Assembly: GCA_036821645.1 (NCBI GenBank)
Contig: DAISJD010000034.1
Location: 1 to 24,654, forward strand
DNA from: DAISJD01 sp036821645
Lineage (GTDB): Bacteria > Pseudomonadota > Alphaproteobacteria > ATCC43930 > CGMCC-115725
Direction: 5' to 3'
Length of the DNA: 24,654 bases
Shown here: positions 8,443 to 15,880 of the stretch, piece by piece
Position numbering within the stretch: position 1 is the first letter of the stretch
Layout of the letters: each line of letters begins with the position of its first letter
Made by a program: the position numbers and the translations under genes
Notes under the pieces: generated by a model
What the model saw: only the letters and a program-made list of their open reading frames with translations
The model's database searches: none
What the model was told of the DNA's origin: nothing

Positions 8443-10026
8443 ATGCTTAGACTTTCTTCTTGGCAAGTATGGTCCGTCATTCTGGTCTGCTTGGCCGGTG
8501 TTTTCCTGGCCCTGCCGAATTTGATCGATCGGGCCGTGTTGGATCGCTTGCCCGATTTCGTGCCGACCCGACAGCTTGCCCTTGGGCTTGATTTGAAAGG
8601 GGGCAGCCACCTGTTGCTGGAGGCGGATCTCGCCACCTTCAATCGCGATCGGATGAACGGGACTCAGGATCAGATCCGTACGGCCCTGTTGAAGGAAAAA
8701 ATCGGTTACAGCCAACTGACCAATGATGGCGAGCATGTGACCGTTACGCTTGTAAACGCGGCAGATTTCGACCGTCTCAGCCCCGTAATCAAGCAGGTTG
8801 ATGGCGATCTCGTCCTGACCAAGGGGGAGGGGGCGGCGGCCCTCGTCGCGTTCAGTAAGGAGGCCCTTGTCGCGCGCCGCCAACAAGTAATGGATCAGTC
8901 GATTGAAATCATCCGCCGCCGGATCGACGAGAACGGCACGAAGGAACCGACGATCCAACGCCAAGGCGACGATCGCATTCTGGTGCAATTGCCAGGCATT
9001 CAAGATCCGACCAAGGTGCGGGAAAGTTTCGGCAAAACCGCCAAATTGACCTTTCGCTTGGTCGATACCAAGAATTCCCTCGAAGATGCCTTGCGCGGGC
9101 GCATTCCGCCCGGTTCCGAACTGTTGAAAATGGACGAAGGCTCGAACCGCGATAAAGAAGAAGGTGGCGGGCCGTTGTTGGTCGAGCGGCGCATCATGGT
9201 CGATGGGGCGGATCTCATCAGTGCCCAGGCAACCTTCGATGAAAATAATAGACCGGCGATCAGCTTCAAATTCAACAATGCCGGTGCCCGCCGGTTTGAA
9301 GAGGCGACCCGTGCGAATATCGGGCGGCCCTTTGCCATCGTGCTCGACGGTAAGTATATTTCTGCCCCGAGGATCCAAGGGATCATTCCCGGCGGTTCCG
9401 GTCAGATCACGGGGAATTTTACGACGGAAAGCGCCAATGATCTGGCCCGCCTGCTGCGAGCCGGTGCCTTGCCCGCCAAACTCAGCATCATCGAAGAACG
9501 CACCGTCGGTCCCGATTTGGGGGCGGACTCGATCCGGGCCGGCACGATTGCGAGCGTCGTCGCCGTCGGCCTCGTCAGTCTCTTCATGGTTCTGTTCTAT
9601 GGCTTGTTCGGGATTTTCGCGAATATTGCCCTGTTCTTCAATCTGGCCTTGCTGATGGCGGCGCTGACCGTGCTCGGTGCCACCTTGACCTTGCCGGGTA
9701 TTGCCGGGATTGCCCTGACCATGGGCATGGCGGTCGATGCCAACGTGTTGGTCAACGAGCGGATCCGCGAAGAAATGCGCCTGGGCAAAAGTATGATCAA
9801 CGCCATCGAGGCCGGGTTCGAGCGCGCTTACGGCACGATCATCGATGCCAACGTCACCCATTTGATCGCCGGGACATTCCTGTTCGAATTGGGATCCGGG
9901 CCGGTCAAGGGATTTGCCGTCACCTTGTGCTTCGGCATCTTGACCTCCCTCTTCACCACGGTGTTGGTGTCGCGGCTGTTGGTGATTTGGTGGTTGCGCG
10001 GTCGTCCGAAGACCCTGCCGATTTAA
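8443..10026 (+). CDS. secD: Protein translocase subunit SecD
   Basis: SecD uses the proton-motive force to assist late steps of Sec-dependent export. The 527-residue protein has a first membrane helix near residues 7-24, LGLDLKGGSHLLLE at the start of the periplasmic region (P1 head domains), and five further membrane helices after about residue 365. Conserved RND-type elements include GMAVDANVLVNERIREE and IIDANVTHLIA. The periplasmic domain is full length, so it is a standalone SecD and not the fused SecDF form. It is separated from secF by 115 nt that contain an 8-bp stem-loop. Confidence 0.97.
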   Translation: MLRLSSWQVWSVILVCLAGVFLALPNLIDRAVLDRLPDFVPTRQLALGLDLKGGSHLLLEADLATFNRDRMNGTQDQIRTALLKEKIGYSQLTNDGEHVTVTLVNAADFDRLSPVIKQVDGDLVLTKGEGAAALVAFSKEALVARRQQVMDQSIEIIRRRIDENGTKEPTIQRQGDDRILVQLPGIQDPTKVRESFGKTAKLTFRLVDTKNSLEDALRGRIPPGSELLKMDEGSNRDKEEGGGPLLVERRIMVDGADLISAQATFDENNRPAISFKFNNAGARRFEEATRANIGRPFAIVLDGKYISAPRIQGIIPGGSGQITGNFTTESANDLARLLRAGALPAKLSIIEERTVGPDLGADSIRAGTIASVVAVGLVSLFMVLFYGLFGIFANIALFFNLALLMAALTVLGATLTLPGIAGIALTMGMAVDANVLVNERIREEMRLGKSMINAIEAGFERAYGTIIDANVTHLIAGTFLFELGSGPVKGFAVTLCFGILTSLFTTVLVSRLLVIWWLRGRPKTLPI

Positions 10027-10061
10027 GGGCGAGGACTTTTAGGCCCCTTTGTTTCATGGCT

Positions 10062-10084
10062 GTCGGGGCGCATCAGGCCCCGAC
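10062..10084 (+). other. Stem-loop between secD and secF
   Basis: GTCGGGGC (10062-10069) and GCCCCGAC (10077-10084) form a perfect 8-bp stem with a 7-nt loop. No T-tract follows, so it is not a standard intrinsic terminator. It could set the secD:secF expression ratio through RNA processing or stability. That is inference. Confidence 0.5.
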
Positions 10085-10141
10085 GTGGATACCCTGTCGT
10101 CGCCTCTACGGCGGCCCTTGATCTGATTTAGGAATGTTGCG

Positions 10142-11098
10142 ATGCGTCCCTTATTCGTTTTTTTGCGTGAACCGCCGCACTTGCAATTCGTTCGGATTCA
10201 CAAACTCGGTTTGCTGCTTTCCGTGATCCTGACTCTGTTGAGTGTCGGTTTGCTGGCGACGAAGGGATTGAATTTCGGTCTCGATTTTCAGGGCGGCATC
10301 TCCGTCCAATTGAAGACCAAGGGGGCGGCCGATCTGGATCTGATGCGCAAGACCCTGAATGATTTGGGTCTTGGCGAGGTTTCGCTGCAAAGTTTCGGGG
10401 CCGAGGATATTGTCCTCGCCCGTTTGCCGCGTCAGCCGGGCGATGAAAATGCTCAAAGTCGGGCCGTCGATAAGGTGAAAGCGGCCCTTGGTGCCGGGTA
10501 TGAATTCCGCAGTGTCGAGACGGTCGGCCCGAAAGTGGGCGGCGAATTGATTCAGGCGGGAACGCTCGCTACGATTTTGGCGTCGCTTGCCATTGCGCTT
10601 TACGTCTGGATCCGGTTCGAGTGGCAATTTGGCGTCGGGGCCATCCTGTCGACCTTTCACGACGTGATCACCACCCTCGGCCTGTTTTCCTTGTTTCAAT
10701 TGGAATTCAATCTCCAGACCCTGGCGGCGATTTTGACCATCGCCGGTTACTCGATCAATGACACGGTGGTGATCTATGATCGGCTGCGCGAGACCTTGCG
10801 GAAATTCAGGACGATGCCGATCGGTCAGGTGATCGATCTCAGTTTGAATGAAACCCTGTCCCGTACGATCTTGACCTCCAGTGTCACGGCTCTGGCAGTT
10901 TTGGCCCTGTTCCTGTTCGGGGGCGAAGTCATCCGTGGTTTCTCGGGTGCCATGCTGTGGGGCATTCTGATCGGTACCTATTCCTCGTTGTTCATCGCAG
11001 CGCCGATTCTGCTGTATTTCCAACCGGAACGCAGCGGCAAGGGTAAAGAAACCAAGCCGAAGCCGGGGGCCAAGCCTGCCGGTGCCAAGGCTTCATGA
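10142..11098 (+). CDS. secF: Protein translocase subunit SecF
   Basis: SecF is the smaller partner of SecD in the inner membrane. The 318-residue product has the first helix near residues 20-40, then GLNFGLDFQGGISVQ, a short periplasmic domain, and a five-helix bundle with the conserved YSINDTVVIYDRLRE and ETLSRTILTS segments. A basic, lysine- and alanine-rich tail ends the protein. A TAGGA motif sits about 8 nt before the ATG. Its last 4 nt overlap the start of the Mth938-type gene (ATGA), an arrangement widely conserved in alphaproteobacteria. Confidence 0.97.
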   Translation: MRPLFVFLREPPHLQFVRIHKLGLLLSVILTLLSVGLLATKGLNFGLDFQGGISVQLKTKGAADLDLMRKTLNDLGLGEVSLQSFGAEDIVLARLPRQPGDENAQSRAVDKVKAALGAGYEFRSVETVGPKVGGELIQAGTLATILASLAIALYVWIRFEWQFGVGAILSTFHDVITTLGLFSLFQLEFNLQTLAAILTIAGYSINDTVVIYDRLRETLRKFRTMPIGQVIDLSLNETLSRTILTSSVTALAVLALFLFGGEVIRGFSGAMLWGILIGTYSSLFIAAPILLYFQPERSGKGKETKPKPGAKPAGAKAS

Positions 11099-11481
11099 CC
11101 GAGCGTGGAAAGGAAACCCGTTTACCCTTGATCGAGCGTCACGGGCCGGACGGGTTTCAAATTGCGGGAAAGGTCTATCAGTCGCCGGTTCTGATCCTAC
11201 CGACGGCGGTGCTCGGTTGGCCGGTTCAGGCAGTTTTGGACATCACGGAGACCAGTCTGGACGCCGCAATCCAGCATGGCGCGATCGATCTCATCCTGAT
11301 TGGAACGGGGGCGCGGCTCTCGCCACCCAAAAACCTGTCGCGGGCGGCGTTGAGGGCCCATGGCATCGGTTTCGATCCGATGGATAGCGCCTCGGCTTGC
11401 CGCACCTATAATATTCTGGCCTTGGAAGGGCGCAGGGTCGCGGCGGCCTTGCTGCCGATCCGATATCAGGCGGCAACCTGA
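11095..11481 (+). CDS. Mth938-domain (DUF498/NDUFAF3 family) protein
   Basis: The 128-residue protein matches the small Mth938 domain: strand-rich N-terminus, LPTAVLGWPV, then DLILIGTGARLSPP near residues 65-78 and the central FDPMDSASACRTYNILALEGRRVAAALLPI segment, which ends the fold. The mitochondrial relative NDUFAF3 helps assemble respiratory complex I. Whether the bacterial protein does so is not shown by the sequence. It is coupled to secF by an ATGA overlap. Its last 16 nt overlap the 3' end of the convergent orphan gene. Confidence 0.88.
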   Translation: MTERGKETRLPLIERHGPDGFQIAGKVYQSPVLILPTAVLGWPVQAVLDITETSLDAAIQHGAIDLILIGTGARLSPPKNLSRAALRAHGIGFDPMDSASACRTYNILALEGRRVAAALLPIRYQAAT

Positions 11482-12161
11482 TCGATAGACCGGGGCCGAT
11501 TGGCCACCGATTGGTGAAACCGATCCAAGTTTGTCGGGTTCTCGCGCACAAAACACGTCGCCTGAAGATAGAGACACAGCATCGACCCGGTAATGTCGCC
11601 GGATGGCGGGATTGGCGGTATGCCGGTGCCGTCGATGCAGTCGATCGGATACCCCGCGATCCAACGGCCAATCCGCGTCGGACTGCCCGTGACATGGATC
11701 CACAGGGCGGTATAAAGGATCGCCTCCACCGTCAGGTGCCGATTGGCCCGTTCCGCCTGGGCCAGGACCTGGGCCACATGGCGGTTGATGGTTTCCAATG
11801 TGTGTGCATCGTGACGGTCGATGCGGGCTCGTCCGATAGGCGATGCAAGAGCGGCCGCCAGAGTGGCCGTATCGCCGGGGCCGAGGGGGTTGCGGTTGGT
11901 GGCATGGCGCAGAATATCGCCGATCCGCGCGATTTGCCCCCTGGGCAAATGACAGGCGTGCATGATGTCGATGAGGCAGTCATGGGCCGTTCTGCGCGTG
12001 GCGCAATCGGCCTGAAAAACACCGAAACACGCCCCCGTGCGCCAGTCGCCACCAAAGCTTAGACAATAAGGCATCGTTGTGCGTCCGTTGAACTGCCGAA
12101 GACATTCCGCGATTGCCATGCTGAGACCGGATGAGGGCGGGATAGGGTCAAAAACGCGCAT
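11466..12161 (-). CDS. Unrecognised cysteine-rich protein
   Basis: I do not recognise this 231-residue product. ATG 12161 has GGA 8 nt upstream and a good promoter at 12192-12220, while the longer open frame to 12362 would run through the sodB terminator, so the short form is preferred. It contains nine cysteines (20, 33, 45, 53, 62, 70, 175, 196 and 203), a striking GGDWRTGACFGVFQ segment at 37-50, and a mostly helical middle with HLTVEAILYTALWIHVTG at 142-159. There is no signal peptide or clear membrane helix. The Asp/Trp/Gly segment followed by helices resembles a compact enzyme, but I cannot assign a family. Its 3' end overlaps the Mth938-type gene by 16 nt. Confidence 0.7.
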   Translation of the reverse strand: MRVFDPIPPSSGLSMAIAECLRQFNGRTTMPYCLSFGGDWRTGACFGVFQADCATRRTAHDCLIDIMHACHLPRGQIARIGDILRHATNRNPLGPGDTATLAAALASPIGRARIDRHDAHTLETINRHVAQVLAQAERANRHLTVEAILYTALWIHVTGSPTRIGRWIAGYPIDCIDGTGIPPIPPSGDITGSMLCLYLQATCFVRENPTNLDRFHQSVANRPRSIDQVAA

Positions 12162-12191
12162 TGTTCTGTTCCATGCCGAATTTATTCCCAA

Positions 12192-12220
12192 ACAATATGC
12201 GAACAAAAAGTGATTTTCAA
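12192..12220 (-). promoter_or_regulatory. Candidate promoter of the orphan cysteine-rich gene
   Basis: On the reverse strand TTGAAA (12220-12215) and TATTGT (12197-12192) are separated by exactly 17 nt, in a locally AT-rich stretch. The start site would fall near 12185, about 24 nt before ATG 12161. This is the best promoter match I found in the window. Confidence 0.55.
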
Positions 12221-12270
12221 GAGGTTTTTGTGCAATTTTTGCGGTATGGGTTTCGACATGCCAATGCATG

Positions 12271-12304
12271 AAAAAACCCCGACGATTGCCGATCGCCGGG
12301 GGTT
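12271..12304 (-). terminator. Intrinsic terminator ending the sodB transcript (possibly bidirectional)
   Basis: Reverse-strand stem: AACCCC (12275-12280 read on the opposite strand) pairs with GGGGTT (12299-12304). A six-base inner stem follows with one G-T wobble and one bulge, closing a 5-nt loop. Six T follow on the reverse strand (12276-12271). Six T also follow on the forward strand at 12308-12313, so it may act both ways. It lies about 105 nt past the sodB stop. Confidence 0.8.
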
Positions 12305-12326
12305 CTGTTTTTTCTGTTGGGGCAAG

Positions 12327-12343
12327 GGGTTCAGGGTGAACCC
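12327..12343 (-). repeat. Perfect 7-bp hairpin in the sodB 3' region
   Basis: GGGTTCA (12327-12333) and TGAACCC (12337-12343) form a perfect stem with a 3-nt loop. It is one of three stable stems in a row between the sodB stop and its terminator. Confidence 0.55.
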
Positions 12344-12376
12344 GGTCGCCTGCTCCGATCAACGCACCATCGTGCC

Positions 12377-12401
12377 GCCGTCACCCGGACGGGGTGACGG
12401 C
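12377..12401 (-). repeat. Perfect 10-bp hairpin directly after the sodB stop
   Basis: GCCGTCACCC (12377-12386) and GGGTGACGGC (12392-12401) form a perfect 10-bp stem with a 5-nt loop, 8 nt after the sodB stop codon. No U-tract follows it on the sodB strand, so it may stabilise the mRNA 3' end or act as a pause, with termination at 12271-12304. Confidence 0.65.
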
Positions 12402-12409
12402 GATCCGTT

Positions 12410-13006
12410 TTAGCCTGCGAAGTTTTGCGCTACGAAATCCCAATTGATCAGGTGATCGAGGAAGGTTTGCACGAAATCCGGGCGGCGGTTGCGGAAATCG
12501 ACGTAATAGGCATGTTCCCACACATCGACCGTCAATAACGGTTTTTGACCATTGACGAGCGGGGTGACGGCGTTCGCGGTCTTGACGATCTTCAAATCGC
12601 CCTTGTCGAGCACGAGCCAGGCCCAACCGGAACCGAATTGGCCGACGGCGGCGGCCTTGAACTGTTCCTTGAAGGCATCGACGCTGCCGAAGGTTTGGGC
12701 GATCTTATCGGCCAAGGCACCGGTCGGCGCACCGCCGCCTTGCGGCTTCATGCAATGCCAGAAAAAAGTATGGTTCCAGATTTGCGCGGCATTGTTGAAC
12801 AGGGCCGCCTTGCTGTCGTCATGGCCGGTGGCGGCAATGATCTCTTCCAAGGTCTGGGTGGCGTAGGGGGTGTCCTTGACCAGATTGTTCAGATTGGTCA
12901 CATAGGCTTGGTGATGCTTGCCATGGTGATAATCAAACGTTTCAGCCGACATGTGCGGGGCAAGAGCGTTCTTGTCATAGGGCAGGGCGGGAAGTTCAAA
13001 AACCAT
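12410..13006 (-). CDS. sodB: Superoxide dismutase, iron type
   Basis: Cytoplasmic enzyme that dismutates superoxide to oxygen and hydrogen peroxide. The 198-residue product has the four metal ligands in place: His27, His79, Asp161 and His165 (DVWEHAYYVDF). Gln75 in AAQIWNHTFFW and the FGSGWAWLV segment favour the iron form over the manganese form. The longer start at 13012 adds two residues, but its ATG abuts the AGAGG motif. The ATG at 13006 has 6-nt spacing and fits the usual MVFELPALPY beginning. The gene is single and is read towards a structured 3' region. I saw no convincing promoter or Fur box. Confidence 0.97.
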   Translation of the reverse strand: MVFELPALPYDKNALAPHMSAETFDYHHGKHHQAYVTNLNNLVKDTPYATQTLEEIIAATGHDDSKAALFNNAAQIWNHTFFWHCMKPQGGGAPTGALADKIAQTFGSVDAFKEQFKAAAVGQFGSGWAWLVLDKGDLKIVKTANAVTPLVNGQKPLLTVDVWEHAYYVDFRNRRPDFVQTFLDHLINWDFVAQNFAG

Positions 13007-13331
13007 GGTCATCCTCTTTCAAACTTAGGTGTGAAAAAACGGTCAAACGGATAAAACCATTCTTGCGGCGATATTGACAGAAACTTCATACCGTTCCGGT
13101 CAAAGACCTGCAATGATGAATAAAAGGCGGTCGAAGACGCAACGCCGCCTCTAAGACATGGGCATGAGATAGGGCGTCTTGTCCGCCTGTCCAGGGTGGA
13201 GCCCCCTTCTTTTTTCGCATAAGATGCGATGCCCGCATCGTGGGTAAAAGGCGGCTCACGTTTCTTCTAAATTCCTGATACATCTCTTTTTTTGTTCAGG
13301 TTCGGTGTGCGATGCGACGGAAGGGGCGGGG
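13007..13331. other. Divergent intergenic region between sodB and the phytoene-synthase-like gene, with nested palindromes
   Basis: About 325 nt hold no gene I can support. Two overlapping palindromes stand out: CGCAT-AAG-ATGCG (13216-13228) and CGATGC-CC-GCATCG (13227-13240), which share bases and so could form alternative hairpins or a protein-binding site. Weak -35/-10 matches occur for sodB but none I would call. The last part, before 13332, is purine rich and holds the ribosome-binding site AAGGGG at 13321-13326. Confidence 0.4.
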
Positions 13332-14183
13332 ATGATGGCAGGGTGCGATCTTTCGGACGAGGATCTGGCCGATGTCCGGCGATACGAGCGCGAACGCTAT
13401 CTGATCGGTTCGTTGATGCCGGATGCCTATCAGCGGGAGGCGGCGATTTTATTGGCGTTCAATCTCGAAATCGCCAAAACCCGCGAATCAGTGCGCGAAC
13501 CCCTGATGGGTCAGATCCGCCTGCAATGGTGGCGCGATGCCATCGCCGAGATTTTTGAAGGCCGCCCCGTGCGCCATCATGCCGTCGTCATCCCCCTGGC
13601 AGCACTGATTGCGCGCCGCGATCTCACCCGGCATCATTTCGATCGGATGATCGATGCGCGCGAACGCGATCTTTGCGAAGACCCGCCGCCCAGCCTCGAC
13701 GCACTCTGCGATTATGCGGAAAATACCGCGACCCGGTTACTCTATTTGCAATTGGAATTGACCGGTACCCGCAACGAGGCGGCGTTTCTGGCGGCAAAGC
13801 CGGTCGGGATCGCCTATGCCCTGGCGGGCCTGTTGCGGGCCTGGCCGTTTTTGATCGCTGAGCGTCGCCCGATTATGCCGACCGCCTGGACCCCTGGCGA
13901 TGGGTTGGGCGAATTGGCCCTGACGGGGCCGATTGCGTCGCTCTGGCGGGATCTTGTCCGCCGTCTTGTCGATCATGGGACGGCCCAACTGACCGCGGCC
14001 CGCCCCCTCATCGCACAAGTCCCTCGGGCGATCCGCCCGATCCTGCTACCCGCCGTCGCCGCCCGCGCCCATTTCACCCGCCTGGCCCACCATCAATACG
14101 ATCCGTTCGATCCGGGCCTCCAGGTCCCCGACGGTTTGATGCCGACCCGCCTCGTCGTTGCGCGGATTTTGGGGCGGTATTGA
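13332..14183 (+). CDS. Squalene/phytoene synthase family protein, NDUFAF6-like
   Basis: The 283-residue product has the family's helical fold, with QIRLQWWRDAI at about 61-71 and a single acidic motif, DARERD, at 108-113. Carotenoid-type synthases carry two Asp-rich DxxxD motifs; here the first is altered and I cannot find a clear second. I therefore think this is the NDUFAF6/complex-I-assembly type and not an enzyme that condenses geranylgeranyl diphosphate. ATG 13332 (or 13335) follows AAGGGG at 13321-13326; a GTG at 13305 would add nine residues. It converges on trmFO with 46 nt between. It lies two genes after the Mth938-type gene, another complex I assembly-type family. Confidence 0.85.
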   Translation: MMAGCDLSDEDLADVRRYERERYLIGSLMPDAYQREAAILLAFNLEIAKTRESVREPLMGQIRLQWWRDAIAEIFEGRPVRHHAVVIPLAALIARRDLTRHHFDRMIDARERDLCEDPPPSLDALCDYAENTATRLLYLQLELTGTRNEAAFLAAKPVGIAYALAGLLRAWPFLIAERRPIMPTAWTPGDGLGELALTGPIASLWRDLVRRLVDHGTAQLTAARPLIAQVPRAIRPILLPAVAARAHFTRLAHHQYDPFDPGLQVPDGLMPTRLVVARILGRY

Positions 14184-14229
14184 GCTTTTGGCTTCGCAAA
14201 GTCTACGACCGCCCAGTCCCCCGCCCCCT

Positions 14230-15585
14230 CTAAATCCCCGGATGGACGGAAAGCCAGTGGGCAAGGTCGTCGAGGGCGCGGCGGGCCAAGGCGGGTTTGC
14301 GCTCGCTGCGGATTTTCGGCGGTTCGGGATGCGGGGGGAAGAGGCCGAAATTGACGTTCATCGGTTGAAATGTTTGATCGTTCGCCCCGCCGGTCACATG
14401 GGTGACGAGTGCGCCCAAGGCCGTGGTGGCGGGCGGCAGGGCCGGTGGGCGGCCCAGGCGTTCCTCGGCGGCAAAGCGCCCGGCCAACAAGCCCATCGCG
14501 GCTGATTCGACATAGCCTTCGACCCCCGTGATCTGACCGGCAAAGCGCAGGCGCGGGTCGGCCTTGAGCCGCAAGGACGGATCGAGGACGCGGGGGCTAT
14601 TCAAGAAAGTATTGCGGTGCAAGCCGCCCAAGCGGGCGAATTGCGCGTTTTCAAGACCGGGGATCGTGCGGAAAATCTCGACCTGGGCGGCATATTTCAG
14701 CTTCGTCTGAAAGCCCACCATATTATAAAGCGTGCCGAGCTTGTTATCCTGACGCAATTGCACGACGGCCCAGGGTTTGCTGCCATTATGACGATTGGTG
14801 AGGCCGATCGGTTTCATGGGACCCCAACGTAACGTGTCCGGGCCGCGCGCCGCCATCACTTCGATCGGCAGGCAGCCCTCGAAATAGGGGGTGTTTTTTT
14901 CCCATTCCTTAAATTCGGTCTTTTCCCCGGCGGCAAGCGCCGCGATGAAGGCGAGATATTGCGCCTTGTCGAGGGGGCAATTCAGGTAATCCTTGCCATC
15001 GCCGCCGGGTCCCGGCTTGTCGTAGCGCGATTGATACCAGGCAATCGTATCGTCGATGGTTTCGCGATGGACGATGGGGGCGATCGCATCGAAGAAGGCG
15101 AGGGATTCCTCCCCGGTCAGGCCCCGGACCGCCTCGGCAAGCGGGGCCGAGGTCAAGGGGCCCGTGGCGACGATGACCGACGCCCAATCGGCCGGGGGCA
15201 GGCCCTTGATCTCTTCCCGGATCAGGGTTATCTGGGGATGGGATGTCAGTGTCGCCTCGATTTCGGCGGAAAATGCATCGCGATCGACGGCCAAGGCGCC
15301 GCCCGCCGGAACCTTATGGGCATCGGCCGCCCGCATGATAAGCGAGCCCGCCCGGCGCATTTCCTCATGCAATAGCCCGACGGCATTGGTCATCGGCTCG
15401 TCGGAACGCAGGGAATTGGAACAGACGAGTTCGGCCAAGCCCGATGTCTGGTGTGCATCGGTTTTGGTGACGGGCCGCATCTCGTGAAGATGGACGGGGA
15501 TCCCACGCATCGCCAATTGCCACGCCGCTTCGCATCCGGCAAGGCCGCCGCCGATGATGTGAACGGGTTGGTCAAGGGTCGTCAT
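14230..15585 (-). CDS. trmFO: Methylenetetrahydrofolate-tRNA (uracil-5-)-methyltransferase TrmFO
   Basis: Flavoenzyme that makes ribothymidine at position 54 of tRNA, using methylene-tetrahydrofolate as carbon source. The 451-residue protein has the FAD dinucleotide motif GGGLAG (12-17), the conserved cysteine-containing LVCSNSLRSDEP (Cys55), a second cysteine in FEGCLPIEVMAARG (Cys238), and GGLHRNTFLNSP. The two cysteines correspond in position to the catalytic pair known in the family. ATG 15585 is chosen because GGAGG lies at proper distance and the family begins just before the FAD motif; an in-frame ATG at 15594 is too close to the ribosome-binding site. It diverges from the large flavoprotein gene. 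Confidence 0.96.
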   Translation of the reverse strand: MTTLDQPVHIIGGGLAGCEAAWQLAMRGIPVHLHEMRPVTKTDAHQTSGLAELVCSNSLRSDEPMTNAVGLLHEEMRRAGSLIMRAADAHKVPAGGALAVDRDAFSAEIEATLTSHPQITLIREEIKGLPPADWASVIVATGPLTSAPLAEAVRGLTGEESLAFFDAIAPIVHRETIDDTIAWYQSRYDKPGPGGDGKDYLNCPLDKAQYLAFIAALAAGEKTEFKEWEKNTPYFEGCLPIEVMAARGPDTLRWGPMKPIGLTNRHNGSKPWAVVQLRQDNKLGTLYNMVGFQTKLKYAAQVEIFRTIPGLENAQFARLGGLHRNTFLNSPRVLDPSLRLKADPRLRFAGQITGVEGYVESAAMGLLAGRFAAEERLGRPPALPPATTALGALVTHVTGGANDQTFQPMNVNFGLFPPHPEPPKIRSERKPALARRALDDLAHWLSVHPGI

Positions 15586-15685
15586 GGTTGCCATCTCCTC
15601 CTGCCTCGCCGCCATTGTAACCGGGCGGCACGGGGGTGATGTCATACAGGATCGCATGCCCGATGGCGAGGTCGATCTCTTGCAT
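15572..15685 (-). CDS. Possible small reading frame or gene remnant upstream of trmFO
   Basis: A 37-codon frame from ATG 15685 to TGA 15572 overlaps the trmFO start by 14 nt. The frame stays open upstream for about 20 more codons without a start. Third positions are almost all G or C, unlike random sequence, and the peptide (IGHAILYDITPVPPGY) looks coding. There is no ribosome-binding site before 15685. It may be the end of a gene disrupted by a frameshift further upstream, or chance. I know no match. Confidence 0.2.
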   Translation of the reverse strand: MQEIDLAIGHAILYDITPVPPGYNGGEAGGDGNHDDP

Positions 15686-15880
15686 GACACTGTCGCCGGG
15701 GGTGAAGGGGCGGGCGAATTTCTCATTCTGGCAACCCTGCTTTGTTCCTCATGCGCTGGAATTGGCCGTGCCATTCGGGACGATTTTCGGCTATGGTGCG
15801 GCCGTTTCGGCCTTGGCTGCGGCGATGAACGGGACGGGCGTACGGGTCCGTCCATGACGATATTGGGAATTCCAGGCATC
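15586..15880. other. Divergent gap between trmFO and the fused flavoprotein gene
   Basis: This gap of nearly 300 nt must hold the trmFO leader (GGAGG near 15595-15601) and the start of the flavoprotein gene. It also contains two mutually exclusive small open frames: the reverse-strand one described at 15572-15685, and a forward one at 15636-15857 that ends ATGA with an upstream in-frame ATG of the flavoprotein gene (15854). The forward frame uses rare AGG codons, so I do not trust it. No clear promoter was seen. Confidence 0.3.

Noticed and set aside
8074..9861. Long reverse-strand open frame antisense to yajC and secD
   Set aside because: It mirrors strongly conserved secD codons; the residues are Gly/Gln/Asp/His-rich, as expected for the antisense of a GC-rich gene.
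12162..12362. N-terminal extension of the orphan cysteine-rich gene
   Set aside because: It would pass through the sodB terminator hairpin and the promoter at 12192-12220, and has no ribosome-binding site.
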